Origin: Kuschelorhynchus macadamiae
Taxonomy: Eukaryota > Arthropoda > Insecta > Coleoptera > Curculionidae
DNA length: 64,000 nucleotides
Assembly (NCBI GenBank): GCA_030620095.1
Contig: JAUTXW010001343.1
Location: 252,405-316,404 of the forward strand
Reading direction: 5' to 3'
Shown here one piece after another: positions 10,869-20,700 of this stretch (within the stretch, counting starts at the first letter, position 1; every line of letters begins with the position of its first letter). The translations under genes were made by a program, and so were the position numbers. The notes beneath the pieces are model-generated. The model had not been told where the DNA came from and did not search any database. It saw only the letters and a list, made by a program, of their open reading frames with translations.

Positions 10869-12162
10869 GACTGTTTAGAATGGTTATGAATAACTGTGTT
10901 GGTTTTCTGTATATGTTAAATATAAGTTGTTTATTGATTCTTTTTATAGTTATATCTAAAAAGTTGATTTCGTTGTTATCTTCTAATTCCATTGTAAACT
11001 GAATTTTTTGATTAATTGTATTTAGAAAATCTAAAAATTGGGATAGTCTCCTTTCTGTACTATCCCATATACAGAAAACATCATCGACATAACCAGTCCA
11101 ATAGATAACATGTGATTTTAAATTGTTATTGCTATTAAATATTAATTCCACAAAATGTGACACAAATATTTCCGCCAATAAAGGAGAAATGGGTGATCCC
11201 ATTGGCAGTCCTTCTTTTTGTAAGTAAATTTCATTTTTAAATTGGAAATAACTTTGATTTACACAGATTCGGGAAAGGTTTATTAATTCTGTTTTTTCTT
11301 TTACGGATATTTCCGATTTTTGTATAAGTTTTTCTAGTATATCTAGCAGTTCTTTTGTGGGTATTGATGTAAACAGACTTTTTACATCAAAAGAGACAAG
11401 TTTAGCGTTATTAGGTAACTGTAGATATTCTGTAGTTTTTATAAACTCAAAAGAATTTTTTAATGAAAATTGGTTAGTTTTGGAAGAATGTTACTTAGTT
11501 CTTTGCATAGCTCATAGGATGGAGCATTAATGTATGATACAATAGGTCTAATTGGATTATTTTCTTTATGAATTTTCGGAAGGCCGTATAATATTGGTGG
11601 CAAAGGGTTCATTGATTTTAGTTTGTAGTAATTAATACCAGAAAGAACTGTATTATTGTCTTTAATAGTCCTTGTAACTTTATTCTGATATTTAGTGGTT
11701 GGGTTATGATTAGTTTTCACGAATTCATTACAGTTAAGGAGTTCTTGAATTTTTGAATCGTATTCAGCTCTAGTTAGTATGGTGACAGTATTGCCTTTAT
11801 CTGCTTTGCAAGGTACTAGCTCATTCTGTTCTAGCTTGTTTTTTAAATTTTTTATAATATTGGTTTCTCCTTTATTAGCGTTATATTGTATGTTAGTAAA
11901 AATATTAGCTATACTATATTTCTAGAGTTGTGATACATTTTCTAGCGAACTAACTGCTAGTTCTGAGTTAACTGCTAGGATATCGAATTCTTTCTTATTA
12001 CAGATATTGGCAGCATATTTTAATCCTTTTTCTAGAATATTTAACTCGGACAAAGAAAATACAGTATTCGAGAGATTTTTTACTCTAGGATAAAATTGGA
12101 CATTATTTATATTATTAAATTTATTAGTATTTTTAGTAAGATTATTATTTTTGGAAGCTACT
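10869..12162 (-). pseudogene. PLE1 reverse transcriptase domain, broken
   Basis: Minus-strand pieces show a PLE-type reverse transcriptase: LPPILYGLPKIHKENNPIRP (about 11640-11575), MGSPISPLLAEIF (from 11202) and the catalytic YVDD box near 11085. The stretch 11740-12160 is the N-terminal region and contains several stops. The LTR element cuts the gene just after the thumb region; the continuation is at 4893 downward. Confidence 0.82.
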
Positions 12163-12163
12163 A

Positions 12164-13101
12164 AAAAAAAATTCTTTTGAGTTTATAAAAAATACAGAAT
12201 ATCTACAGTTACCTAATAACGCTAAACTTGTCTCTTTTGATGTAAAAGGTCTGTTTACATCAATACCCACAAAAGAACTGCCAGATATACTAGAAAAATT
12301 TATACAAAAATCGGAAATATCCGTAAAAGAAAAAACAGAATTAATAAACCTTTTCCGGATCTGTGTAAATCAAAGTTATTTCCAATTTTAAAATGAAATT
12401 TACTTAGAAAAAGAAGGACTGCCAATGGGATCACCCATTTCTCCTTTATTAGCGGAAATATTTATGTCACATTTTGAGGAATTAATATTTAATAGCAATA
12501 ACAATTTAAAATCACATGTTATCTATTGGACTCGTTATGTCGATGATGTTTTCTGTATATGGGATAGTACAGAAAGGAGATTATCCCAATTTTTAGATTT
12601 TCTAAATACAATTAATCCAAAAATTCAGTTTACAATGGAATTAGAAGATAACAATGAAATCAACTTTTTAGATATAACTATAAAAAGAATCAATAAACAA
12701 CTTAAATTTAACGTATACAGAAAACCAACAACAACAGACACAGTTATTCATAACCATTCTAAACAGTCTTGGAGAATAAAAATGTCACCTTTTCATAGTT
12801 TCGTACATAGGCTATTAACCTTTCCCTTAAGTAAAGAAGACTATAATAACGAGTTAAATGTACTAAAACAAATTGCAAGAAATAACGGTTATAATGAATC
12901 TCTAATAGATAAGATGATAAAGAATAAAAAACGTTTTATAGTGTCACGCCTCAATTAACCAAAAATTTTAGGTTTTTAAATTATATTCCCAATTATAGTG
13001 ACAAAATATCAAATAAGCTTAATAGATTAGGTTGCAACACAATTTCTGTAAATAAACTAAATTTAGGTAGTGTTTTAATAAATAATAAGGAAAACAATTG
13101 T
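12164..13101 (+). mobile_element. PLE1, inverted 5'-truncated plus-strand copy
   Basis: This copy starts inside the reverse transcriptase and repeats the minus copy in inverted orientation. It ends at 13101, where the Polinton begins. The match persists with a few mismatches to TTGT at 13098-13101 and stops abruptly there, although the minus copy continues into the GIY-YIG domain. Confidence 0.85.
12180..13090 (+). pseudogene. PLE1 plus copy: RT C-terminal half and linker
   Basis: The frame at 12425-12958 encodes MGSPISPLLAEIF, a catalytic RYVDDVF box near 12535, and the linker SPFHSFVHRLLTFPLSKED. Upstream, 12180-12424 is the RT palm with a stop near 12390. After 12958 the GIY-YIG approach (LNRLGCNTISVNKLN near 13015) is out of frame with it. 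The GIY-YIG domain itself is missing because the Polinton border cuts it off. Confidence 0.82.
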
Positions 13102-13109
13102 AGTAGTTA

Positions 13110-13165
13110 TAATAGGGGAGCGCCTCCTCCTCCTCCTCTTCCTCTCTCTCATGTCCCTCATTCTT
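13110..13165 (+). repeat. Pyrimidine-rich low-complexity tract
   Basis: CTCCTCCTC-type repeats followed by CT-rich DNA lie just inside the left Polinton edge. The long frame opposite them is only a product of this bias. Confidence 0.6.
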
Positions 13166-13252
13166 AACTTCCTCCCCTTTTATTCTCATTCGCATCATAT
13201 TTTTAATTTTTTCTCTTTGTTCTCCCACATTTGATTTTGCATTCTTAAGTCT

Positions 13253-13262
13253 TATAAATAGG
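13253..13262 (+). promoter_or_regulatory. TATA box of the RING gene
   Basis: TATAAATAGG lies about 95 bp before the RING gene start codon. A start site 25-30 bp downstream (about 13285) would leave a leader of roughly 70 bases. Confidence 0.5.
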
Positions 13263-13356
13263 TGCATCAAGATCATTTTAGTATGTTAAGGTACGAGTGA
13301 CTGTTAAAAGAAAAAAATCTGTTGAATAAATCTATTAATAATAATATTAAAATAAA

Positions 13357-13749
13357 ATGAGTGAATCAGTTGGAGAAAGAAATCGATCCATTCCGCTTCA
13401 GACAATTAGCCTCGAAGAAATTATACCAGGAGTTCAAGAAGAAAATATACCATTAGTTCGAGAAGAAAATAATGGGATTGTTTTAAAAAATTTGAATAAA
13501 ACTGAGAGTGAAGAGAAAAAAGTGTTTTGTGCTATTTGTTTTGAAATAATCGAATATTATGATTCATGTAGACCAAATACATGTTCCCACATTTTTTGTT
13601 TAAAATGTATTTTAAGATGGAATGATGAAAATGGTTGTTCTATAATGGTAAACAATTGTCCTGTATGTCGCACTAGATATTACTATTTGGTACAAATCTT
13701 CAAAGATGTAATTAGACATCATTTTGTTGTAATTTTAAAAAGAGGATAA
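13357..13749 (+). CDS. RING-finger protein carried by the Polinton
   Basis: 130 residues, intact. After an acidic N-terminal half with two similar IPGVQEEN/IPLVREEN segments (about residues 22-38), a C3HC4 RING is complete: Cys58, Cys61, Cys76, His78, Cys81, Cys84, Cys101, Cys104. RING domains bind two zinc ions and recruit E2 enzymes, so a ubiquitin ligase role is likely but inferred. There is no BIR in this protein; a lone BIR is encoded 7.3 kb downstream in the same element. It is the first gene inside the left border, with its own TATA box, and is transcribed toward the Cys/His-rich gene. An AT-rich 3' region follows. Confidence 0.82.
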   Translation: MSESVGERNRSIPLQTISLEEIIPGVQEENIPLVREENNGIVLKNLNKTESEEKKVFCAICFEIIEYYDSCRPNTCSHIFCLKCILRWNDENGCSIMVNNCPVCRTRYYYLVQIFKDVIRHHFVVILKRG

Positions 13750-14160
13750 TATTTTTTTATAATTTGTGTTTGTGAAAACTCTGTTAACAAATAATTTTGT
13801 AAAAAAAGTAAATGTAAATATATATAATAATTGACACACATTTTTTCCTTTTCCTATATTGAAACGACAACAATGATCTAACAAGTTTTTTAATACATAC
13901 TAATTTTCACATTACATAACAAAACAATTGTTATGGGTTTACACAAAAAAGTGCCACGCCCTAAAATGGCACCACTTTTGCAAATGGAAGCTTAAATTTT
14001 CTTATGGGAATTTACATGTAAAAATGACGGTTTTGATTGTCGGACCGGCATAGCCTAATCTACTACTTTTTAATTATACTAATAATATTAATATAATTTG
14101 CATCAAGTAAGAGAAAACTCAATTGAATACAGAAATAAGCGTTAACAAAATGTTATATGA
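13750..14160. other. AT-rich intergenic region
   Basis: No gene, RNA or clear repeat is recognised between the RING gene and the degenerate module copies. Confidence 0.5.
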
Positions 14161-14310
14161 GTGCTTCTAGTAGCAGTTGACATAATCGACACTTTTTTAC
14201 ATATGATTAGCTATTTCATTTAGAAATACAGTGTCAGATGTTAGAATAAAAAGAAGTATTTTGCATATAGCACTGAAAATATATAACCGTTTATAGTAAC
14301 AGTTGACATT
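14161..14310 (-). pseudogene. Two degenerate copies of the C-terminal Cys/His module
   Basis: On the minus strand, 14307 downward translates to VNCYYKRLYIFSA..., and 14181 downward to DYVNCY, a stop, KHSY. Both resemble the DHVSCHYKRAYVVSA part of the neighbouring gene (14472-15074) but have lost most Cys/His residues and contain stops. They look like decayed tandem duplicates of that module. Confidence 0.55.
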
Positions 14311-14314
14311 TTTT

Positions 14315-14467
14315 AAAATTAATATTGTTGACGTATTCTACTTATTATCTTTACAATTTATGTTTAAAATTAATATTTTTGACATTATCTACCCATTACG
14401 TTTATAACCTATATTTAAAATTAATATTGTTGAACTAATCTACCCATCACCTTTACACACTATGTTT
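14315..14467. repeat. Three tandem 51-bp repeats
   Basis: Units at 14315-14365, 14366-14416 and 14417-14467 each start AAAATTAATATT and end in ATGTTT or ATATTT. They lie directly after the stop codon of the minus-strand Cys/His-rich gene. Confidence 0.85.
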
Positions 14468-14471
14468 ATTA

Positions 14472-15074
14472 TTAATATTTAACAACATAATCTTCTATCT
14501 CATTTTTTTCATTTTTATTGCAGTAAAAGCAAGCATGTTCAGGAATTAGTAGAAAAGGATGTATCCTACAAATAGCACAATGTAAATCAGAAGCACTAAC
14601 AACATAAGCTCTTTTGTAGTGGCAGCTCACATGATCGGACTCCCCTCTCCGTAAATATCTCATGTGAATTGCACTACAAGGAAGGCAAATAGCAAATGTT
14701 CCTAGTCTTCGACTTTCAATTTTAGAGTAGCTTTGTATAACACATACATCTTTTTCTTCAAAATTATTAAATAATTCACTAGCCCTAAACTTGCTTACTT
14801 TTACGTCAGCCTCGGTTCCTAAATTTAGCAGTTGTCCATTCATGTCCACTCCTTCGTCAATTTCCTGATCATCTTCCTCCATATAATTAATGTCGACGTT
14901 AAACAAGAATGATCTTCTAACAAGCCTAGATGATTTGTCCAAAAATGAATGTTTATAAGTGATGGAATCGCCTTCCAAGTTAATAAAAATTTCTTCTCTT
15001 TCTTCAATTTGAGCGGCGTTCTCCACATTATTTTCTTCAATTTGGTCAGCGTTTCCAATCATATTTTCTGCCAT
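14472..15074 (-). CDS. Cys/His-rich zinc-binding protein of unknown function, Polinton cargo
   Basis: 200 residues, intact. The N-terminus has a short repeat (NADQIEENNVENAAQIEE, about residues 8-25) and is acidic through residue 110. The last 75 residues hold a dense set of possible zinc ligands: Cys130, Cys133, His137, His148, Cys151, His152, Cys166, Cys169, His172, His180, Cys182, Cys185. The spacing fits treble-clef or RING-like folds, but I recognise no family. Upstream on the minus strand a TATATA-type box lies near 15210. Its orientation opposes the RING gene, and decayed copies of its C-terminal module lie downstream. Lying inside the Polinton border, it is probably captured cargo. 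Confidence 0.7.
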   Translation of the reverse strand: MAENMIGNADQIEENNVENAAQIEEREEIFINLEGDSITYKHSFLDKSSRLVRRSFLFNVDINYMEEDDQEIDEGVDMNGQLLNLGTEADVKVSKFRASELFNNFEEKDVCVIQSYSKIESRRLGTFAICLPCSAIHMRYLRRGESDHVSCHYKRAYVVSASDLHCAICRIHPFLLIPEHACFYCNKNEKNEIEDYVVKY

Positions 15075-15239
15075 TGTTAGGAGCTTTAGATTTAGATAGA
15101 TATATTTGATAAAAAACGATTTTGGTTATAGGTTATAAATAATATCGACAACTGATATTACAGCGAATGATACTGTATGATCGTCGAGTGGATGTTCTTA
15201 AGTATATATCCCATCGACCACCACTTTTACTACCTGCAA

Positions 15240-15521
15240 TACTTAAGTTTTTTTTTTCTTTTTTCGCTGTCCCTTTCCCTGTCAGTTTCCGGGGGGGGGG
15301 GGGAAGGCCAAGGCCCCCCTCCCCGCTCCGCCAACCCCCCTAAGGGGGGCTTCGCCCCCCTTAAACCCCCCCTCACCCTCACCTTATCTTCTTTCTCTCC
15401 CTTCCTTCTTTCTCTTTTTTATATGTTTCTCCTTTTTCCTTCCTTCTCCTTTTTCCTTCCTTCTCCTTTTTCCTTCCTTCTTCTTTTTCTTTCCTTCTCC
15501 TTTTTTCTTTTCTTCTTTTTT
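15240..15521. repeat. Low-complexity homopurine/homopyrimidine DNA with G runs and hairpin
   Basis: A run of G at about 15291-15303 is followed by C-rich DNA, a perfect 10-bp hairpin at 15341-15363 (stem TAAGGGGGGC, loop TTC), then TTCCTTCTCC-type repeats to 15521. A second G-rich tract lies at 15631-15669. G-quadruplex formation is possible. No coding support. Confidence 0.75.
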
Positions 15522-15586
15522 AATCTAACCTAACCTAACCTAACCTAACCTAACCTAACCTAACATAACCTAACCTAACTTAACCT
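15522..15586 (-). repeat. Interstitial insect-type telomeric repeat (TTAGG)n
   Basis: About a dozen TAACC units, that is TTAGG on the minus strand, with a few single-base variants. TTAGG is the standard telomere repeat of many insects. Here it lies inside the Polinton, far from any visible chromosome end. Confidence 0.85.
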
Positions 15587-15748
15587 GAAGAGGGTAGCCC
15601 GAAATTGGGGAACCGGGATTTGAGTCTCGGAAATTCAGGGGTCCGGGGGGGGGGGAAGGGGGAGGGGGGTAAGGTTGTTGATCGGCTTGGGAAAGTGGTT
15701 TTTAGAGATTGTCGTTCAACTTTAAGTAGGACACATGTGATTAACTTT

Positions 15749-15760
15749 TGCATATAAAAT
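15749..15760 (+). promoter_or_regulatory. Possible TATA box upstream of the repeat-rich gene
   Basis: CATATAAAATCG lies about 215 bp before the ATG at 15971. The stretch between has no ORF of its own. Confidence 0.35.
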
Positions 15761-15970
15761 CGCCTCAGCGAAGAGACGAATGCAATTGATTTCTGCATTC
15801 ACACTGTGCAGAGCTCGCGAGTTTTCTGGTGTTTATATTGTGTCTATTTGGTAAATTTTTATTTTTATTTCTAACATTTTTATTTGGCAAGATTTAATTC
15901 TTATATATATTGGTGACATTTTTATGTACATTTGTGGCATTTTTATTTGTTATTACGATTTTTTTTCATA

Positions 15971-16873
15971 ATGGACAATTTTTTGGCATCGACTAGCAAA
16001 ATAATTGACAATGACTTTGACTTATACACATGTACTCAAATGCAGAATTTTGCAAACCAACAAAACAATGAAACAGACGTATTTACAACTAGTCAACAAC
16101 AAACTATTCAGGACTTGAATGAAATTATTTACAACAGCCAAGTTCAGAATAATGCCAACAAACATAACAACGAAAAATATTTATTTACAGCTACTAAACA
16201 ACAAACTCTTGACGATCTTAATGACATTATTGACAACAAAACTGACTTAATTACAACAAAAACTAAACAAACTCTTGAAGAACTGAATGACATTGACGAA
16301 ACTCAAAATTCTAGCGATGAGGATATTGTTTGTTTTCAAAAATCTAATCCAAATTATTTAACATTAAAATCGCCAATTAATTCTCCGAGACCAATTTGCT
16401 CTCCCTTTTTGTTTAGTGAAAATTCTGATTCGGAAGAAGAACAAATTGATCAAAATTTAAGTTTGGCTATTTGTCCTACTAATTCACCATATGATATTGT
16501 AAATTCTGATTCGCAAGAAAAACAAATTGATCAAAATTTAAGTTCGGCTATATCTTCTATTAATTCACCATATGCTATTGTAAATTCTGATCCGCAAGAA
16601 AAACAAATTGATGCAAATTTGACTTCGGATATTTCTCCTAATAATTCACCAGTTGAACAAAATTCAATTTCGAAACCATCATTTATCATTAAAAAAAAAT
16701 TTAAAATTAATAAAAAAAATAAAAAACAAATAGCAAACCTTAAGTGTCTGGGTTTCGCTATTCAAAATTTAACTAATTTGATCACAATTAAAAAGGGAGA
16801 CGAAAGTACGGTGAATTATGTTAAACAGGCCTTTGACAAATTAGTTGACTCATTTGAAGAAATGGATTCATAA
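15971..16873 (+). CDS. Repeat-rich acidic protein with basic C-terminus, unknown function
   Basis: 300 residues from the ATG at 15971; a start at 15932 would add 13 hydrophobic residues and is less likely. It has two internal repeat families. Near residues 25-105 are three diverged copies of about 30 residues built around TKQQTLDDLNDI. Near 155-235 are three copies of about 27 residues built around NSDSQEKQIDQNLSSAIS. A Lys-rich segment (about 240-260) follows, then a C-terminal helix. The acidic repeats and basic block suggest a nucleic-acid or nuclear-factor partner, but I recognise no homologue. It lies just upstream of the polymerase gene and in the same direction, where Polintons often hold uncharacterised early genes. 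Confidence 0.6.
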   Translation: MDNFLASTSKIIDNDFDLYTCTQMQNFANQQNNETDVFTTSQQQTIQDLNEIIYNSQVQNNANKHNNEKYLFTATKQQTLDDLNDIIDNKTDLITTKTKQTLEELNDIDETQNSSDEDIVCFQKSNPNYLTLKSPINSPRPICSPFLFSENSDSEEEQIDQNLSLAICPTNSPYDIVNSDSQEKQIDQNLSSAISSINSPYAIVNSDPQEKQIDANLTSDISPNNSPVEQNSISKPSFIIKKKFKINKKNKKQIANLKCLGFAIQNLTNLITIKKGDESTVNYVKQAFDKLVDSFEEMDS

Positions 16874-16888
16874 AGTCAATTAATTTCT

Positions 16889-17036
16889 ATTGCTTTTTTC
16901 AAAATTTGACTATAACTAAATAAAAATGCACAATATTAATTTTATTATTATACAAAGAACTTCAAAAATGCAATTGCTTTTTTCAAAATTTGACTATAAC
17001 TAAATAGAATTGCACAATATTAATTTTATTATTATT
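16889..17036. repeat. Tandem duplication, 84-bp period
   Basis: The block starting TGCTTTTTTCAAAATTTGAC at 16891 recurs at 16975 with few changes, directly before the polymerase start. It may be a duplicated promoter or leader segment. Confidence 0.75.
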
Positions 17037-17187
17037 ATTATGCAGAAAACTTAAGAAATGCATAAGTGTGCAACATGTAATAAAGTCTTTACTAGAAAGG
17101 ATAATTTACTGCGACATATTAAAAAACATGTTAACGGAAATTCCACAAAACTCAACAGTTGGTTGAAAAAACCAAAGCTTGTTAAAG

Positions 17188-17248
17188 GTAAGAACATTTT
17201 ATTTTTCATGTCATATTTTGTAAAATATTTTTTTCTTAATTTATATAG
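17188..17248 (+). other. Intron 1 of polB (61 bp)
   Basis: Donor AAG|GTAAGA, acceptor TTATATAG|ATT. Removing it keeps the frame (a split Asp codon) and completes the second zinc finger, while unspliced reading ends at a stop. Confidence 0.75.
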
Positions 17249-17701
17249 ATTCTACAAATATTGTAAAATATTGTAAAGAATGCAAGAAAAATATAAACCA
17301 AAGTCTATGGGGTGGACATCTTCGATCTAGTGTGCACAAGAACAATTCCAAAATAGGCTTGGAGGAAGGTGTTGAAATTATCAAGTCAGCATTCAGGGAA
17401 CGAATAATATCTTATAGGATTTCCTCACACCAAAACTTCATAAATGTGAAAGAATATTTTCAACATTTGGAATACAAAATTGCACATCTAATAGATCAAG
17501 AACTCCAGAAACATAAATGTATCAAGCTAAATATGGAACTGTTCGGTTTCTATTTTAACCCCAGCAGCGACAGCTATGATGTCAAATCTTTTAATGCGCC
17601 GTTCCAAGTCATTTGCCAGGGATATCAGAAAAAAGAACTGTTAGAGCAAATCTGCACCATTATTGACCAGAAAGCTGACGAATTTGCAGAAAGAGATTCA
17701 G

Positions 17702-17768
17702 GTAAAGAATTTATTTTCGATTTTACAACAGCAACAAAAAAAGTAATTTTTTAATTTTTACGTTGCAG
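17702..17768 (+). other. Intron 2 of polB (67 bp)
   Basis: Donor CAG|GTAAAG, acceptor TTTTACGTTGCAG. Removing it joins a split Gly codon to WALMNLLHLEINVN, the expected family sequence; the unspliced frame stops at 17754. Confidence 0.8.
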
Positions 17769-20700
17769 GATGGGCTTTGATGAATTTACTTCATTTGGAA
17801 ATTAATGTTAACAAGCACAATCCGCTGAGAGCCTCATCTTTTATCGAACTTCCTCAAGAGATCAAGAGACGTCAAGCTGTGATCAACATTAGGAATGATG
17901 ACAACTTTTGCTTCGCCTGGGCAGTTGTGTCTGCTCTTCACCAACCACGCGGATTAGCTTTTGAAACTTCATCCTACCCACACTACTCTTCTGTTTTGGA
18001 TATGTCAGGTATAGAATTTCCAATGTTGCTAAAGAACATTAAGATTTTTGAAGAAAAAAATAACATTTCTATTAATGTATATGGATTAGAAATTATAAAT
18101 CCTAAAAAGGGGTATGAAGTAATTGGTCCACTTTATTATTCATCGAATAAAAAAAATCAACATGTCAATTTATTGTTAATAAGTGATGATGATGAAAAAA
18201 CTTTTCATTATTGCTATATTAAAAATTTATCAAAACTAGTTTCTGCACAAATTTCTAAACATCACGGAAAAAAATATATTTGCGATGGTTGTTTACAATA
18301 TTTCCCTACAGAAGAAAATTTATTACAACACAATAGCTATGATTGTGATCATTTACGAATTAACCTACCTTCTAAAGAATTAATAAAAGATAAGTTTGGA
18401 AACTATTCATATGATAATATTTTGAAATTTGTAAATTATCATAAACAAATGAAAGTTCCTTTCGTGGTGTATGCAGATTTTGAATGCATTTTAAAGCCTT
18501 TAAATAATTACAATGTTGATAAAAATCCTAATACTTCATACACCTTAAAACAATATGAACATATTCCACATTCATTTGCCTATTACATTAAATGTTCCTT
18601 CGACGATAATTATTCTAAATTTGAAAAATATAGAGGTCAAAATTGTGATACATTATTTATAAATTCTTTAGAAAGAGATGTGTATAACATATACAATAAA
18701 TATTTAAAGGCTCCTAAAAAAATGATCCCTTTGAACGAACTGGACAAAATTTATCATAACTATGAAAAAGTTTGTCATATTTGTAATAAACCTCTTTTAA
18801 ATGACAGGGTTGCAGATCATTGTCATATAACCGGTCTTTATAGAGGTCCAGCTCATTCACTCTGCAACATAAATTACAGAATACCTAACTTTATTCCAGT
18901 TATATTGCATAATTTGCGTAATTATGATTCTCATCTATTTCTTAAAAAATTATGCTTAAACAAAGAACAACTAACAGTTATCGCACAAAACAAGGAAAAA
19001 TATATTTCATTTGAAAAGCTTATTCATGTGGATAACTATTTTGATAAAAAGACACAAAAGGCTAAGAAAAAAAATATATCATTAAGGTTTATTGATTCTT
19101 TTCAATTTCTATCCCATTCTTTATCAAAACTCTCTGAAAGCTTAAAAGATGAACAATGTAAGGAAATAAAAAAAATTTTCAATGATGAAGAAAGATTTAA
19201 ACTTATTCGGCAAAAAGGTGTATTTCCTTACAGTTATATTGATGATTATTTAAAATTAGAAGAAACAACTTTACCTCAGAAAGACCAATTTTATAATACT
19301 TTAACGGATGAGCACATCAGTGATGCAGAATACCAAAGAGCTGTAAAGGTTTGGCAATTGTTTAAATGTGAATCTCTTGGTCAATACTCCGACGTTTACT
19401 TACTCTCTGATACTTTACTTTTGGCAGATATTTTTGAAAATTTTAGAAGCACTTGTTTATCCACATATAAGCTCGATCCAGCTCATTTTTACACTTTTCC
19501 AGGTTTATCCTGGGAGACGTGTTTGCATTATACTGGAATAGAGTTAGAATTGTTAACTGATCCAGATATGATACACTTTTTCAAAAAAAGCGTTCGCGGT
19601 GGTGTGAGCTCTTGCATTTGTAGAAAATCTGAAGCTAATAACCCATTTCTTTTAAATTTTGATCCTTTAAAGCCAACTAAATACATAATTTATTATGATG
19701 CAACAAATTTGTATGGTTATGCAATGTCACAGCACATTCCAACGGGAGATTTTGTTTGGTTAACAGATAAAGAAATCAATGATTTAAATATTATGAATAT
19801 TTCTAAAAAATCTAATAAGGGATATGTTTTAGAAGTTGATTTAGAATATCCTACAAGTCTACATTCTTATCATAACGATTTTCCGTTTTGTCCAGAAAAC
19901 TTTAAACCGCCAAATTCTAAATGCATAAAATTAATACCCAATTTAAATGATAAATCAAAATATGTTATTCACTATCAATTATTAAAACAATGTTTGGAAC
20001 ATGGACTCAAGTTAACTAAAGTTCATAGAGTTTTACAGTTTTCTCAATCTGATTGGTTGAAAAAATATATAGACTTGAATTCAAGATTAAGAAATGATTC
20101 AAAGAATGAATTTGATCGTAATACTTACAAGTTTTGCAAATAATAGTATTTATGGCAAGACTATGGAAAATGTTGATAGGAAAATTGACGTAAGACTTGT
20201 TACAGAGTGGGAAAAAAATAGAAGAAAAGATGGTGCTGAGAATTTAATTGCAAAACCATATTTCAAGGACTTAACAATATTTTCTGAAAACTTGGTAGCT
20301 ATTCAAATGCAAAAGATTCAAGTTACTTACAATAAACCAATATATGTAGGCTTCTCAATATTAGATATATCTAAAACTGTCATGTATGATTTCTTTTATA
20401 ATTTTTTAAAACCTCTTTATCAGGAAAATATTTCACTTTTATACACCGATACCGATTCGTTCATTTTAGAAGTCACAACTCCAAATATTTATTCTGACAT
20501 GATAAAAAATATTCACAAATTTGACACATCTAATTATGAATTTAATAATATTCATGAAATGCCTATTACAAAGTCAGTTATAGGAAAATTCAAAGATGAA
20601 TATGCTGGTGAACCCATTACTGCTTTCCATGGTACTGGAGCAAAAGCATATTGTATTAAAACGGAAAACAGTTTAACAAAAAAAGCAAAAGGTGTTAAAA

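Larger units (their letters stand above)
4013..12163 (-). mobile_element. Penelope-like element PLE1, minus-strand copy, interrupted by a Ty3/gypsy element
   Basis: Read on the minus strand the copy runs from about 12163 to 10869, is broken by the LTR element (4898-10868), and resumes from 4897 to about 4013. The order is reverse transcriptase (RT; catalytic YVDD), linker, GIY-YIG endonuclease, then a hammerhead-like motif. At about 12163 it is fused head to head to an inverted, 5'-truncated plus-strand copy that ends at 13101. The match between arms (11470-10869 plus 4897-4560 against 12163-13101) shows both belong to one family. Confidence 0.85.

Noticed and set aside
13019..13276. Minus-strand frame opposite the pyrimidine-rich tract
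   Set aside because: Glu-rich product arises from the CTC repeats and crosses the PLE1/Polinton border.
15177..15533. Plus-strand frame across the G/C and TTCC repeats
   Set aside because: Purely low-complexity translation (Ser, Leu, Phe, Pro) with no conserved part.
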